A stretch of DNA of 64,000 bases, taken from the NCBI GenBank assembly GCA_033854175.1, contig JAWOKN010000018.1, forward strand, positions 68,341 to 132,340, in the 5' to 3' direction. Positions within the stretch are counted from its first letter, which is position 1. Each line of letters opens with the position of its first letter. The DNA comes from DATKPE01 sp033854175 (GTDB lineage Bacteria > Bacteroidota > Ignavibacteria > UBA10030 > SZUA-254). Below are positions 51,544 to 60,372 of the stretch, in pieces. Made by a program: the position numbers and the translations under genes. The notes under the pieces were generated by a model. That model made no database searches, had not been told where the DNA came from, and saw only the letters and a list, made by a program, of their open reading frames with translations.

Positions 51544-52343
51544 ATTCTACTCTCTCCTCTATACTCCTTGCCTCGTATTCCCTCTGCCGGAGGGAACTTG
51601 TGCGGTTTTACAGGCAGAAAAGCCGGATGATCGGCGTCATTGGTTCGCCCTTGATTTTCTGGTTCCTGATCGGATCGGGATTGACGAACTCATTCCGCCA
51701 CCCCGGGGATCAGACCGGGATGAACTACCTGGAATATTTTTTCCCCGGAACAATCACACTGATTATCCTGTTCACCTCAATTTTTTCGACTATCTCCATC
51801 ATCGAGGACCGGCAGGCGGGTTTTATGCAATCGGTCATCGTCTCACCCGTTTCACGGTCCGCCATCGTCCTCGGAAAGGTCTCCGGCGGCACGGCGCTGT
51901 CGCTCATCCAGGCGGTGATTCTGCTCGTTGTCACACCATTCATCGGGATATCACTGACACCACTGTCATTTGTACTCGTCTGTGCAGTTCTCCTCATCCT
52001 TTCGTTCGCTCTCACCGGGCTGGGCTTTCTCATCGCATGGAACATGGACTCATCGCAGGGTTTTCACGCGATCATGAACCTGTTCCTTATTCCGCTGTGG
52101 CTGCTCTCGGGAGCCCTCTTTCCCGCATCGGGGGCGGCGGGGTGGCTCGAAACAGTCATGAAGTTCAATCCGCTCAGTTACGGGATCAATGCCCTGCGCG
52201 GTGCCCTCTATTTTACCGATCCCCTGCATGCCGGTGAAACATCCTCCTTTGCGCTGTCGTTTCTCATCACGCTGATCTTCGCTCTCTCAACATTTGTCAT
52301 ATCAACATTCATGGTCCGGGGTACAGAACATGCGTCCAGGTAA
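51540..52343 (+). CDS. ABC-2 type transporter permease
   Basis: The 267-residue protein has six helices in the ABC-2 arrangement with the family stretch YLEYFFPGTITLIILFTSIF and the late FLIPLWLLSGALFPA loop typical of DrrB/NodJ-like exporters. It overlaps the ATPase gene by four bases and the Sco gene by 14 bases, so the three are translated together. Confidence 0.92.
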   Translation: MNSTLSSILLASYSLCRRELVRFYRQKSRMIGVIGSPLIFWFLIGSGLTNSFRHPGDQTGMNYLEYFFPGTITLIILFTSIFSTISIIEDRQAGFMQSVIVSPVSRSAIVLGKVSGGTALSLIQAVILLVVTPFIGISLTPLSFVLVCAVLLILSFALTGLGFLIAWNMDSSQGFHAIMNLFLIPLWLLSGALFPASGAAGWLETVMKFNPLSYGINALRGALYFTDPLHAGETSSFALSFLITLIFALSTFVISTFMVRGTEHASR

Positions 52344-52947
52344 AACAGTCTATCTCAGCATCATCTTCATCGTCCCGTTTTTCCTCGGTGTGGCCCTCCT
52401 CGCGTACTGGTACTGGACCGTCAGGATAGAAAAGAAAGCCTTGTTGCCGGATTTCGGAACAGTTCCCGAGTTTTCCCTCACCACAGAACACCGCCGGCCG
52501 TTTACACACGATGCCCTGACGGGTAAAGTGACGATCGCCGATTTTATTTTCACCGAATGCGCCGGCTCGTGTCCCGTGATGTCAATGAAAATGGAGGGAC
52601 TGCAGGATACATTCCGGCTAAACGCGGAGCTCCAGTTTGTCTCCTTTTCCGTCGACCCGGAAACGGATACACCAGAGGTCCTTGCCCTCTACGCGCAGAA
52701 CCATCACGCCATCAGGGACAAATGGTTCTTCCTTACGGGTTCAAAAAAGCTTATCACCTCCATCACAAAGCAAGGATTCCATCTCGGGCTTGACGTTGAA
52801 GGGAGTGACGCTATTATCCACAGTCAAAAGTTCGTCCTCATCGATTCTCATGCACATATCCGGGGCTACTACGACAGTGATGATGACGGCGCAATGAGCC
52901 GCCTGGTTCAGGACGCGAGGATTCTGCTCGGCAGGATGTCACCATGA
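52330..52947 (+). CDS. Sco1/SenC-type copper chaperone of cytochrome oxidase
   Basis: The 205-residue protein (start at 52330) has one N-terminal membrane anchor and a periplasmic thioredoxin-like domain. The copper site is complete: Cys-x3-Cys in FTECAGSCPVM and His in AIIHSQKFVLID. Sco proteins reduce and metallate the CuA site of subunit II. It overlaps the ABC permease by 14 bases and the DUF420 gene by four. Confidence 0.95.
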   Translation: MRPGKTVYLSIIFIVPFFLGVALLAYWYWTVRIEKKALLPDFGTVPEFSLTTEHRRPFTHDALTGKVTIADFIFTECAGSCPVMSMKMEGLQDTFRLNAELQFVSFSVDPETDTPEVLALYAQNHHAIRDKWFFLTGSKKLITSITKQGFHLGLDVEGSDAIIHSQKFVLIDSHAHIRGYYDSDDDGAMSRLVQDARILLGRMSP

Positions 52948-53369
52948 TCGGTCTTCTCCCCTCACTCAACGCGGTCCTGAATTCCTCCAGCGCCCTGCTC
53001 CTGGTTATCGGCCACCGTTATATAAAAAAAGGAATTACCCGGCAGCACCGACGGTATATGATTTCCGCGTTTGCCGTGTCACTCCTGTTCTTGTGTTCCT
53101 ACCTCGTGTACCATGCATTCCATGGAACGACACGCTTTTCCGGTGAAGGATGGATTCGGCCGGTGTATTTTGCCATACTGATCTCCCATACCATTCTGGC
53201 TGCAGTCACAGCCCCGCTGGCGATCGTGACCCTCCGGTACGGCCTTAAAGACAATAAAAACAAGCACAAACGTATCGCAAAAATCACCTATCCCATCTGG
53301 CTCTACGTTTCCGTCACCGGCGTTGTGATCTACCTGATGCTTTACCACTTCTTCCCCTCCGCACCGTAA
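52944..53369 (+). CDS. DUF420 membrane protein (CtaM-like oxidase assembly factor)
   Basis: The 141-residue protein has four helices with conserved His residues (LLVIGHRYIKKGITRQHRRY, LVYHAFHG, LISHTILAA). DUF420 proteins such as CtaM are needed for aa3 oxidase maturation in Gram-positive bacteria, and this one ends the oxidase operon. Overlap with Sco by ATGA supports joint function. Confidence 0.9.
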   Translation: MIGLLPSLNAVLNSSSALLLVIGHRYIKKGITRQHRRYMISAFAVSLLFLCSYLVYHAFHGTTRFSGEGWIRPVYFAILISHTILAAVTAPLAIVTLRYGLKDNKNKHKRIAKITYPIWLYVSVTGVVIYLMLYHFFPSAP

Positions 53370-53380
53370 CTATTTTTCGC

Positions 53381-53409
53381 TTGACATTCAAGGAAATTGT
53401 TTGTATTGT
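53381..53409 (+). promoter_or_regulatory. Promoter of the trp/aro operon
   Basis: TTGACA (53381-53386) and TATTGT (53404-53409) are separated by 17 bases. Transcription should start near 53416, only one or two bases before the ATG of the leader peptide, so that message would be nearly leaderless. Confidence 0.75.
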
Positions 53410-53417
53410 ATAGAAGT

Positions 53418-53522
53418 ATGCAACGGTATTCCACACACTACCTCGGTTTCACCAGCTGGCAATGGCACGTCTGGATCTGGCGAAGAGTGTCTCCTCATAA
53501 CGGTGGATTAACGATGGCATAA
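53418..53522 (+). CDS. trpL: trp operon leader peptide with four Trp codons
   Basis: A 34-codon frame starts at ATG 53418 and ends at TAA 53520-53522. Four of codons 14-21 are Trp (positions 14, 16, 19 and 21: WQWHVWIW). A strong intrinsic terminator follows 18 bases after the stop and trpE 87 bases after it. This is the arrangement of ribosome-mediated attenuation: when Trp-tRNA is scarce the ribosome stalls on the Trp codons and the terminator should not form. No clear antiterminator pairing could be drawn by eye. The usual ribosome site is missing because the promoter is so close. Confidence 0.85.
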   Translation: MQRYSTHYLGFTSWQWHVWIWRRVSPHNGGLTMA

Positions 53523-53540
53523 AATCTTTTTTTGTGGTCT

Positions 53541-53580
53541 AAAAGCCCTTTCGGATCCGCCGGAAGGGCTTTTCTGTTTT
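53541..53580 (+). terminator. Attenuator terminator of the trp/aro operon
   Basis: AAAAGCCCTTTCGG (53541-53554) pairs with CCGGAAGGGCTTTT (53560-53573) through 14 bases with one G-U pair and a five-base loop, followed by a T-rich run (CTGTTTT). It lies between the leader peptide and trpE. Confidence 0.9.
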
Positions 53581-53609
53581 ATAGATGCACCTCACGACAT
53601 CCAGGCACA

Positions 53610-55073
53610 ATGACAAGCGAAGAATTCAGCTCCCTTGCGAGCACATATGATATCGTTCCCCTCTCGACAATCACCCTCGCCGATACGCTGACACCGGTAT
53701 CCGCCTATCTTCGCATACGCGAAAAGGGAAAAAACTCATACCTTTTTGAAAGTGTCGAGGGCGGCGAGCGTCTCGCACGGTATTCCTTCATCGGTACTGA
53801 CCCCATCGTGAACATCTCCTGCCGCGGGAAAACAACGACCGTCAGAACAAACGGAAGATCCACCACACATGACGAGGATTATTTTACCGTCCTGAAAACC
53901 GTCATCGCAGCCCACCGGCAGCCACATTTGAACAATCTCCCCCGCTTCACCGCCGGACTCGTGGGGTATATCGGATACGACATGATCCGCCATATCGAGG
54001 ATATACCCGAAAACGGAGCCGATCCGGTAGGTACCAATGATGCCATGCTCGCCCTTTTTTCATCACTGGTAGTGTTCGACCACGTCCGGCACCAGGTCTA
54101 TCTGATTATCAACGTCCTGATTGACCGGTCGAGGGATCTCACGGCTCAGTTTCAAGAGGCACAGGAAAACCTCCGGAAACTGGAGGAGCGGCTCCGGAAG
54201 AAATCCGCACCGGTGCTGACCTTCCGTGCCGGTATGGAGAATCTTATACCGGAAACCCCGCGGGAACAGTTCCTTTCAAACGTTGAACGGGCAAAAACAT
54301 ACATCACCGAAGGTGATATTTTCCAGGTCGTATTGTCGCAGCGATTTTCAACCACATTTGAAGGAGATCCCTTCAACGCCTACCGGGCACTCCGCGTCAT
54401 CAATCCATCCCCGTATCTTTATTATCTGGAATTTGACGATGTCAAAGTCGTCGGATCGTCGCCCGAAATTCTCGTACGGGTTCAACAGGACACCTGCGAG
54501 GTCTATCCTATTGCAGGCACGAGGCCGCGCGGCCGGACCGACGAGGAAGACCTCGCCCATGAACGTGACCTTCTTGCTGACGAAAAAGAGCTCGCGGAAC
54601 ATATCATGCTTGTCGATCTCGGGCGGAACGATCTGGGAAAGGTGTGCATCCCGGGAAGCGTCGGAGTGGATCGCCGGATGTTCATCGTCCGGTATTCCCA
54701 CGTGATGCATATTGCATCACGCGTTACCGGAAAACTCCATCCATCACAGAACTGCATCGACGTGTTCCGGGCAACCTTTCCTGCAGGAACGGTCTCGGGG
54801 GCCCCGAAAATCCGGGCCATGGAGATCATTGATGATATGGAACCAACCCGCAGGGGGATCTATGCCGGTGCTGTCGGCTATGTCGATTTTGCCGGCAATA
54901 TGGATATGTGCATAGCAATTCGGACGATGATCGCCGTGGGTCAGCATCTCTACTTTCAGGTTGGTGCGGGCATCGTCGCGGATTCCATCCCCGAAAACGA
55001 ATATCAGGAAACACTCAACAAGGGAAAGGCTCTCACGGAGGCCCTTTCCATGGCCGAAAGGATTACCGAATGA
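53610..55073 (+). CDS. trpE: Anthranilate synthase component I
   Basis: The enzyme of 487 residues makes anthranilate from chorismate and ammonia. It has the Trp feedback-site stretch SYLFESVEGGERLARYSF, and the chorismate-binding C-domain (GDIFQVVLSQRFS, YPIAGTRPRGR, DLGRNDLGKV, PAGTVSGAPKIRAMEIID). The ATG at 53610 is chosen because the longer frame runs through the attenuator hairpin. It is the first structural gene after the attenuator and overlaps trpG by four bases. Confidence 0.97.
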   Translation: MTSEEFSSLASTYDIVPLSTITLADTLTPVSAYLRIREKGKNSYLFESVEGGERLARYSFIGTDPIVNISCRGKTTTVRTNGRSTTHDEDYFTVLKTVIAAHRQPHLNNLPRFTAGLVGYIGYDMIRHIEDIPENGADPVGTNDAMLALFSSLVVFDHVRHQVYLIINVLIDRSRDLTAQFQEAQENLRKLEERLRKKSAPVLTFRAGMENLIPETPREQFLSNVERAKTYITEGDIFQVVLSQRFSTTFEGDPFNAYRALRVINPSPYLYYLEFDDVKVVGSSPEILVRVQQDTCEVYPIAGTRPRGRTDEEDLAHERDLLADEKELAEHIMLVDLGRNDLGKVCIPGSVGVDRRMFIVRYSHVMHIASRVTGKLHPSQNCIDVFRATFPAGTVSGAPKIRAMEIIDDMEPTRRGIYAGAVGYVDFAGNMDMCIAIRTMIAVGQHLYFQVGAGIVADSIPENEYQETLNKGKALTEALSMAERITE

Positions 55074-55651
55074 TTCTCGTGATCGATAATTACGACTCAT
55101 TCACGTACAACCTGGTCCAGCTTATCCGGCAGGAAACCGATGACTGCCGGGTCGTCCGCAATGATACCGTCGGCGTGAACGCCGTCAGGGAAATGTCACC
55201 CCGCGGAATCGTCATTTCACCCGGGCCCGGAAGGCCCGAGGATGCCGGCATCTGCGTCGAGCTCATCCGGAGGGTGGGACGGGAGATCCCCATTCTCGGG
55301 GTTTGTCTCGGTCATCAGGCGATCGGGGTCGCGTTCGGCTGTGTCATCAGCCACGCTCCAAAGCTCATGCACGGAAAAACATCTTCCATCCATCATTCGG
55401 GGAACGGGATTTATCAGGGCCTCTCAAATCCATTCACCGCGACCCGGTATCATTCGCTCGTCATCGAGCCCCGGTCGGTAGGACCGGATCTTTCGGTCAC
55501 TGCCTTTACCGCGGACAAGACTATCATGGGTATACGACACCGCGAGTACCCGATCCACGGCATACAATTTCATCCCGAATCGGTGCTCACCGAAGAGGGT
55601 CCGGCTATTGTCAGAAACTGGGTCGAGACAACCAGGAGGAATATCGCATGA
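55070..55651 (+). CDS. trpG: Anthranilate synthase glutamine amidotransferase component
   Basis: The 193-residue class I amidotransferase has the oxyanion stretch ISPGPGRPEDAG, nucleophile Cys in LGVCLGHQAIG and the His-Glu pair in GIQFHPESVLTEEG. It supplies ammonia to TrpE; the same subunit may also serve aminodeoxychorismate synthase, as no separate pabA is seen. Its ends overlap trpE and trpD by ATGA. Confidence 0.96.
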   Translation: MILVIDNYDSFTYNLVQLIRQETDDCRVVRNDTVGVNAVREMSPRGIVISPGPGRPEDAGICVELIRRVGREIPILGVCLGHQAIGVAFGCVISHAPKLMHGKTSSIHHSGNGIYQGLSNPFTATRYHSLVIEPRSVGPDLSVTAFTADKTIMGIRHREYPIHGIQFHPESVLTEEGPAIVRNWVETTRRNIA

Positions 55652-56658
55652 AAGAATATCTCACAAAAGTGACCGAGGGTGCCGATCTCACCCGCGACGA
55701 GGCCTTCGCAGCCATGCGGATGATCATGGAAGGAGAAGTGCCGGATGTGCAGATCGCCGCCTTCCTCGCCGGACTCAAGACCAAGGGGGAGCAACCGGAA
55801 GAACTGCTGGGATTCACCGAGGTCATGCGGGAAAAATCGATCAGGATCACTCTCGACGATCCAAACGCGATCGATATGTGCGGAACCGGCGGGGACGGCC
55901 TGCATACATTCAATATCTCCACGACTGCATCCTTTGTCGTGGCGGGGGCCGGCGTAACGGTGGCAAAACACGGGAACCGCTCGATCTCGAGTGCGTGCGG
56001 AAGCGCAGATCTCCTTCAGTCACTGGGCGTCCGCCTGGAAATGAAGCCCGAGGCGATCGAAGACTGCATCAACAAGATCGGCATCGGATTCATGTTCGCA
56101 CCGATGTTCCACCCCGCGATGAAACATGCGGCCAAGACAAGGAAGGAGCTTGGGATCAAAACCTGCTTCAACCTGCTTGGCCCCTTGACAAATCCCGCCG
56201 GGGTTCGCCGCCAGCTGGCGGGCGTGTATGACCGAGGGGCTGCGGTAAAAATCGCATCCGTCTTCGCATCCCTCCCGACTGACCAGGCCTTCGTGATAAC
56301 ATCCCATGACGGCATGGACGAGATATCGCTGAGCGCACCGACAATCGTCAATGAAACCTCGAGAAATCAGCCGGTCAGGAACTATGAGATCACCCCGTCG
56401 GCGTTTGGTTTTCAATCCGTCCCCCGCGAGGAGATGCTCGGCGGATCGGCGGAAACAAATTCCTCGATCGCCCTTCGTGTACTCAACGGCGAACGGTCCC
56501 CGCAACGCGACGTCGTCCTTGCAAATGCGACGTACGGCATCCTCGTAGCGGGGAAATCCTCATCAATCGAGGAAGCCCTCGCCAGTGCAGCCGAATCGAT
56601 CGATTCGGGACGGGCGCTCGCAAAGCTGAAACAGCTCGTTGAAATTTCACACCAGTGA
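55648..56658 (+). CDS. trpD: Anthranilate phosphoribosyltransferase
   Basis: The 336-residue enzyme attaches phosphoribose to anthranilate. Landmarks are the phosphoribosyl-pyrophosphate loop MCGTGGDGLHTFNIST, the KHGNRSISSACGSADLLQSL stretch, and the RKELGIKTCFNLLGPLTNPA region. The ATG at 55648 is coupled to trpG. Full length for the family. Confidence 0.97.
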   Translation: MKEYLTKVTEGADLTRDEAFAAMRMIMEGEVPDVQIAAFLAGLKTKGEQPEELLGFTEVMREKSIRITLDDPNAIDMCGTGGDGLHTFNISTTASFVVAGAGVTVAKHGNRSISSACGSADLLQSLGVRLEMKPEAIEDCINKIGIGFMFAPMFHPAMKHAAKTRKELGIKTCFNLLGPLTNPAGVRRQLAGVYDRGAAVKIASVFASLPTDQAFVITSHDGMDEISLSAPTIVNETSRNQPVRNYEITPSAFGFQSVPREEMLGGSAETNSSIALRVLNGERSPQRDVVLANATYGILVAGKSSSIEEALASAAESIDSGRALAKLKQLVEISHQ

Positions 56659-57455
56659 ATATTCTTGAAGAAATAACACAACACAAGCGGGAGGAAATCC
56701 GACGGCGGAAACGCGCAGTTTCACGCGCCAGTCTCATGGAGGAGGCGGGTTTCCGGCGTCCGGTGAGCTCCCTCCGCAGTTCACTGGAACGCCATCCGCA
56801 TTTCAGTATCATTGCGGAATTCAAAAGGGGATCCCCCACCAAAGGGAGGTTTTCCACCGACGGCGATCCCGCAGGGATCGCGAGAATGTATGACGAAGCC
56901 GGTGCAGCCGCACTATCCGTCCTTACCGATGAAAAATATTTTTACGGATCCCTCGCGGACCTCCAGGCGGTCAGGAACGCGACATCATTGCCGCTGTTAC
57001 GGAAGGACTTTATCATTGATGAATTTCAAATTCTTGAGGCAAAGGCGTACGGTGCCGACGCTGTCCTGCTCATTGCCGCAATACTCGATAGAGAGCATCT
57101 GTTGGAGCTCCACTCTGCCGCCACGGAACTCGGGCTGGAAACCCTCGTGGAGTTGTATGAGTCAAAGGAAATCGATACTATGAACCTTGACCTGATGAAG
57201 CTCATCGGCATCAACAATCGGGATCTGAAGACGTTTGAAACCGATCTCCGACGAACGGTCCAGCTGGCGCCTTTCCTCCCCGCCGATGTGACCGTCGTCA
57301 GTGAAAGCGGCATCAAGTCCGCCAGGGATCTCGTGGCCCTCCGGATGGCCGGAATTCGCTCAGCCCTGATCGGTGAAACATTCATAAACTCTGATCATCC
57401 GGGGAAAACACTCCGGATGATGCTTGACGGGTATATCGATGCATATCAGGGTTAA
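56655..57455 (+). CDS. trpC: Indole-3-glycerol phosphate synthase
   Basis: The 266-residue TIM barrel has catalytic residues in FSIIAEFKRGSPTKG, PLLRKDFIID, ADAVLLIAAIL, GINNRDLKTFETD and VVSESGIKSARDL. It closes the indole ring of the tryptophan precursor. Translation starts at a GTG that overlaps the trpD stop; the end overlaps trpF by 17 bases. Confidence 0.97.
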   Translation: MNILEEITQHKREEIRRRKRAVSRASLMEEAGFRRPVSSLRSSLERHPHFSIIAEFKRGSPTKGRFSTDGDPAGIARMYDEAGAAALSVLTDEKYFYGSLADLQAVRNATSLPLLRKDFIIDEFQILEAKAYGADAVLLIAAILDREHLLELHSAATELGLETLVELYESKEIDTMNLDLMKLIGINNRDLKTFETDLRRTVQLAPFLPADVTVVSESGIKSARDLVALRMAGIRSALIGETFINSDHPGKTLRMMLDGYIDAYQG

Positions 57456-58065
57456 AATCTGCGGGATCACGAATTTTGACGACGCCCAGTACTCGGCCGA
57501 GGAAGGCGCCGCGGCACTCGGTTTCATTTTCTACGACAGGAGCCCCCGATCGATAAAGCCCGGTGCAGCCGGAAGGATCATCGCATCGCTTCCCCGGGAT
57601 GTCCTCAGTGTCGGTGTCTTTGTCAACAGCAGCCGGCGCTTCATCGAGGAGACGATCAGCCAGACCGGCATCGGAGCTGTCCAGTTGAGCGGAGACGAAT
57701 CCCCTGAAGAATGCCTCGGATTCGCTCTGCCGGTCATCAAGGCTTTCCGCATCCGGACAAAAGCCGAGCTGGCCCAGATCTCACGATATCAAATTTCGGC
57801 GGCCCTGCTCGACGGCTATCATGAAGGCCACTACGGCGGAACGGGTATCCGGGTGAATCCGGAGATCGCCCGGGAAGCCACGACCCTGTTGCCCATAATC
57901 CTTGCGGGCGGGTTGGGGCCTGAAAATATACGTGAAACGGTCATGGCTGTCCGTCCGCAGACAATCGACGTCAACAGCAGTCTCGAACAATCACCAGGGA
58001 AAAAGGATTTTCAAAAAATATCATTATTATTTCGTAAGTTACGGGAACTTCAATGTGAACTTTAA
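57439..58065 (+). CDS. trpF: Phosphoribosylanthranilate isomerase
   Basis: The enzyme of 208 residues has the catalytic Cys in RVKICGITNFDDA, the Asp in AALLDGYHEGHYGGTG, and the phosphate site in ILAGGLGPENI and IDVNSSLEQSPGKKD. It performs the Amadori rearrangement in tryptophan synthesis. The ATG at 57439 lies inside the last codons of trpC. Confidence 0.95.
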   Translation: MHIRVKICGITNFDDAQYSAEEGAAALGFIFYDRSPRSIKPGAAGRIIASLPRDVLSVGVFVNSSRRFIEETISQTGIGAVQLSGDESPEECLGFALPVIKAFRIRTKAELAQISRYQISAALLDGYHEGHYGGTGIRVNPEIAREATTLLPIILAGGLGPENIRETVMAVRPQTIDVNSSLEQSPGKKDFQKISLLFRKLRELQCEL

Positions 58066-58077
58066 GGGGTTGGGCCC

Positions 58078-59121
58078 ATGTTAATCATCATGAAACTCGA
58101 CGCGCCGCGCACCGACGTGGAACGGGTCAAGGAGAAGGTGCGGTTGCTCGGTTATATTCCCCATGAAATACCGGGCGAGCACCGGCTTGCAATCGGGATC
58201 ACCGGGAACAAGAGCCGTCCGGATGCGGAGCAATTTCTGAACCTGCCGAATGTTCTGGAGGCAATCCCGATCACCAAACCGTTTAAACTCGTCAGCAGGG
58301 ATGCCAAACCGGAGAATACCGTTGTCAGCGTCGGCCGCGAGCTCGTGGGTGGCAACGAGCTGACGATCATAGCCGGACCATGTTCTGTCGAAAGCCGCGA
58401 GCAAATCATTGACATCGCCGGCGCCCTCAAGGAGATGGGGGTCCGTTTCCTGCGCGGCGGAGCATACAAACCTCGGACTTCCCCCTACTCGTTCCAGGGT
58501 CATAAAACCGACGGCCTCCGGTATCTGAGCGATGCCAGGGATGCAACCGGGCTGAAGATCGTCACCGAGGTCAAAGACACACAAACCCTGCCACTGGTGA
58601 CCGCCGTTGCAGACGTTCTTCAGGTCGGAGCCCGGAACATGCAGAACTACTCCCTCCTAGAAGCGCTCGGCTCGGTCAACAAACCCGTGCTGCTGAAACG
58701 CGGGCTCTCGGCAACCATCGAAGAACTGCTCATGGCAGCTGAATACATCCTCCATGGAGGAAATTATCAGGTGATCCTCTGTGAACGAGGAATACGCACG
58801 TTTGAAACAGCCACGCGAAACACTCTCGATCTGAACGCAATTCCTGTCGTCAAGAAGTTGTCCCACCTTCCGATCATTGTCGATCCGAGTCACGGCGTCG
58901 GCATCTGGGACGCAGTGAGCTCCATGTCCCTGGCGGCTGTGGCCGCAGGAGCCGACGGGCTGATCATCGAGGTCCATAACGAACCTGAAATCGCCCTGTC
59001 CGATGGATACCAGTCATTGAAACCGGCGAAGTTCAAAGCACTGCTCGATAAGGTCCGGGAACTGGCCCCGATTATCGGCCGTACCGTTCCCTCGGCAACC
59101 TCCTACGCTGAGGTAAAATAG
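58078..59121 (+). CDS. aroF: 3-deoxy-7-phosphoheptulonate (DAHP) synthase, type I-beta
   Basis: The 347-residue enzyme makes the first intermediate of the shikimate pathway. A short N-terminal ferredoxin-like regulatory domain (about 1-70) precedes the barrel with AGPCSVESREQ, FLRGGAYKPRTSPYSFQG, and the metal and substrate residues in CERGIRTFETATRNTLDL and PIIVDPSHGVG. Such fused domains mediate feedback control by aromatic amino acids in related enzymes. It sits in the middle of the trp genes, so first-step supply is co-regulated by tryptophan here. Confidence 0.96.
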   Translation: MLIIMKLDAPRTDVERVKEKVRLLGYIPHEIPGEHRLAIGITGNKSRPDAEQFLNLPNVLEAIPITKPFKLVSRDAKPENTVVSVGRELVGGNELTIIAGPCSVESREQIIDIAGALKEMGVRFLRGGAYKPRTSPYSFQGHKTDGLRYLSDARDATGLKIVTEVKDTQTLPLVTAVADVLQVGARNMQNYSLLEALGSVNKPVLLKRGLSATIEELLMAAEYILHGGNYQVILCERGIRTFETATRNTLDLNAIPVVKKLSHLPIIVDPSHGVGIWDAVSSMSLAAVAAGADGLIIEVHNEPEIALSDGYQSLKPAKFKALLDKVRELAPIIGRTVPSATSYAEVK

Positions 59122-59124
59122 ACG

Positions 59125-60372
59125 ATGAGATCTGCCGAAGACAGCAGAGCCGCAGGAGGGGCGCAGAAGAAACGGAACACTTCCCCCGACACCAGCGGCC
59201 ATTACGGCAAGTTTGGGGGAAGGTACGTGCCGGAAACTCTTATTCAGGCCCTGATCGACCTCGAGCGCGTCTACCTCGAACAGCGTTCGAACCCGGAATT
59301 TCTTGGTACCTTACGAACCCTCCTCCATGAATATGTCGGCCGTCCGACACCGCTCTATTATGCCCAGCGCCTTACGGAAAAATACGGTCGCGGGAGAATT
59401 TATTTCAAACGCGAAGATCTGTGCCATACGGGAGCTCACAAAATCAACAATACCATCGGACAGGGACTGCTCGCCCGGTTTTTGAACAAACGAAGGATCA
59501 TCGCCGAGACGGGAGCCGGTCAGCACGGCGTTGCAACGGCGACGGTCGCGGCAATGCTCGGGCTTGAATGCGCGGTCTATATGGGAGTTGAAGACATGAA
59601 GCGGCAGGACATCAATGTCACCCGCATGAAACTCCTCGGGGCAGAAGTCATCCCGGTCACCTCGGGCTCACAAACGCTGAAGGATGCCACCAACGAGGCC
59701 CTCCGTGACTGGGTGACAAATGTGCGGACGACATACTACATCATCGGTTCCGTCGTAGGACCCCACCCCTATCCGATGATCGTGCGGGATTTCCAGGCTG
59801 TCATCGGACAGGAGACACGCGGACAGATCATGGAACGCGAGCACCGCCTCCCCGGTTATCTCATCGCATGCGTCGGTGGCGGCAGTAATTCGCTGGGCCT
59901 CTTTTATGAATTTCTCGGCGATCCGGAAATCAGAAAAATCGGTGTCGAGGCCGCGGGCTATGGTTTACCCACCGGAAAACATGCTGCAACATTGACGGCG
60001 GGCCGACCAGGCATTCTCCACGGATCGCTGAGCTATGTCCTGCAGGATTCGGATGGTCAGATCCTGCCCGCACATTCGATCTCGGCCGGATTGGACTACC
60101 CAGGAGTAGGCCCCGAACACAGCTTTCTGAAAGACACCAATCAGGTGGAGTATACTTCCGTCACTGACAGGGAAGCACTCGACGCAGTGTCCACAATGCT
60201 GAAGTATGAAGGGATACTCCCCGCACTTGAATCGGCCCATGCCGTCGCTTACCTCGACTATCTGATGCCGGAAACACACACCGATGATCTGGTTGTCGTC
60301 AACCTTTCCGGCCGGGGAGAAAAGGATTTACCCGCAATCATGAGGTCAATGAAACCCTCTGATACACCATGA
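59125..60372 (+). CDS. trpB: Tryptophan synthase beta chain
   Basis: The 415-residue enzyme condenses indole with serine using pyridoxal phosphate. Visible are the Schiff-base Lys in REDLCHTGAHKINNTIG, AETGAGQHGVATATVAA, the phosphate loop CVGGGSNSLGLF, and VVVNLSGRGEKDLPAI. The first 20 or so residues are a variable, charged extension before the conserved start GHYGKFGGRYVPETL. It is the TrpB1 type, coupled to trpA by ATGA. Confidence 0.97.
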   Translation: MRSAEDSRAAGGAQKKRNTSPDTSGHYGKFGGRYVPETLIQALIDLERVYLEQRSNPEFLGTLRTLLHEYVGRPTPLYYAQRLTEKYGRGRIYFKREDLCHTGAHKINNTIGQGLLARFLNKRRIIAETGAGQHGVATATVAAMLGLECAVYMGVEDMKRQDINVTRMKLLGAEVIPVTSGSQTLKDATNEALRDWVTNVRTTYYIIGSVVGPHPYPMIVRDFQAVIGQETRGQIMEREHRLPGYLIACVGGGSNSLGLFYEFLGDPEIRKIGVEAAGYGLPTGKHAATLTAGRPGILHGSLSYVLQDSDGQILPAHSISAGLDYPGVGPEHSFLKDTNQVEYTSVTDREALDAVSTMLKYEGILPALESAHAVAYLDYLMPETHTDDLVVVNLSGRGEKDLPAIMRSMKPSDTP

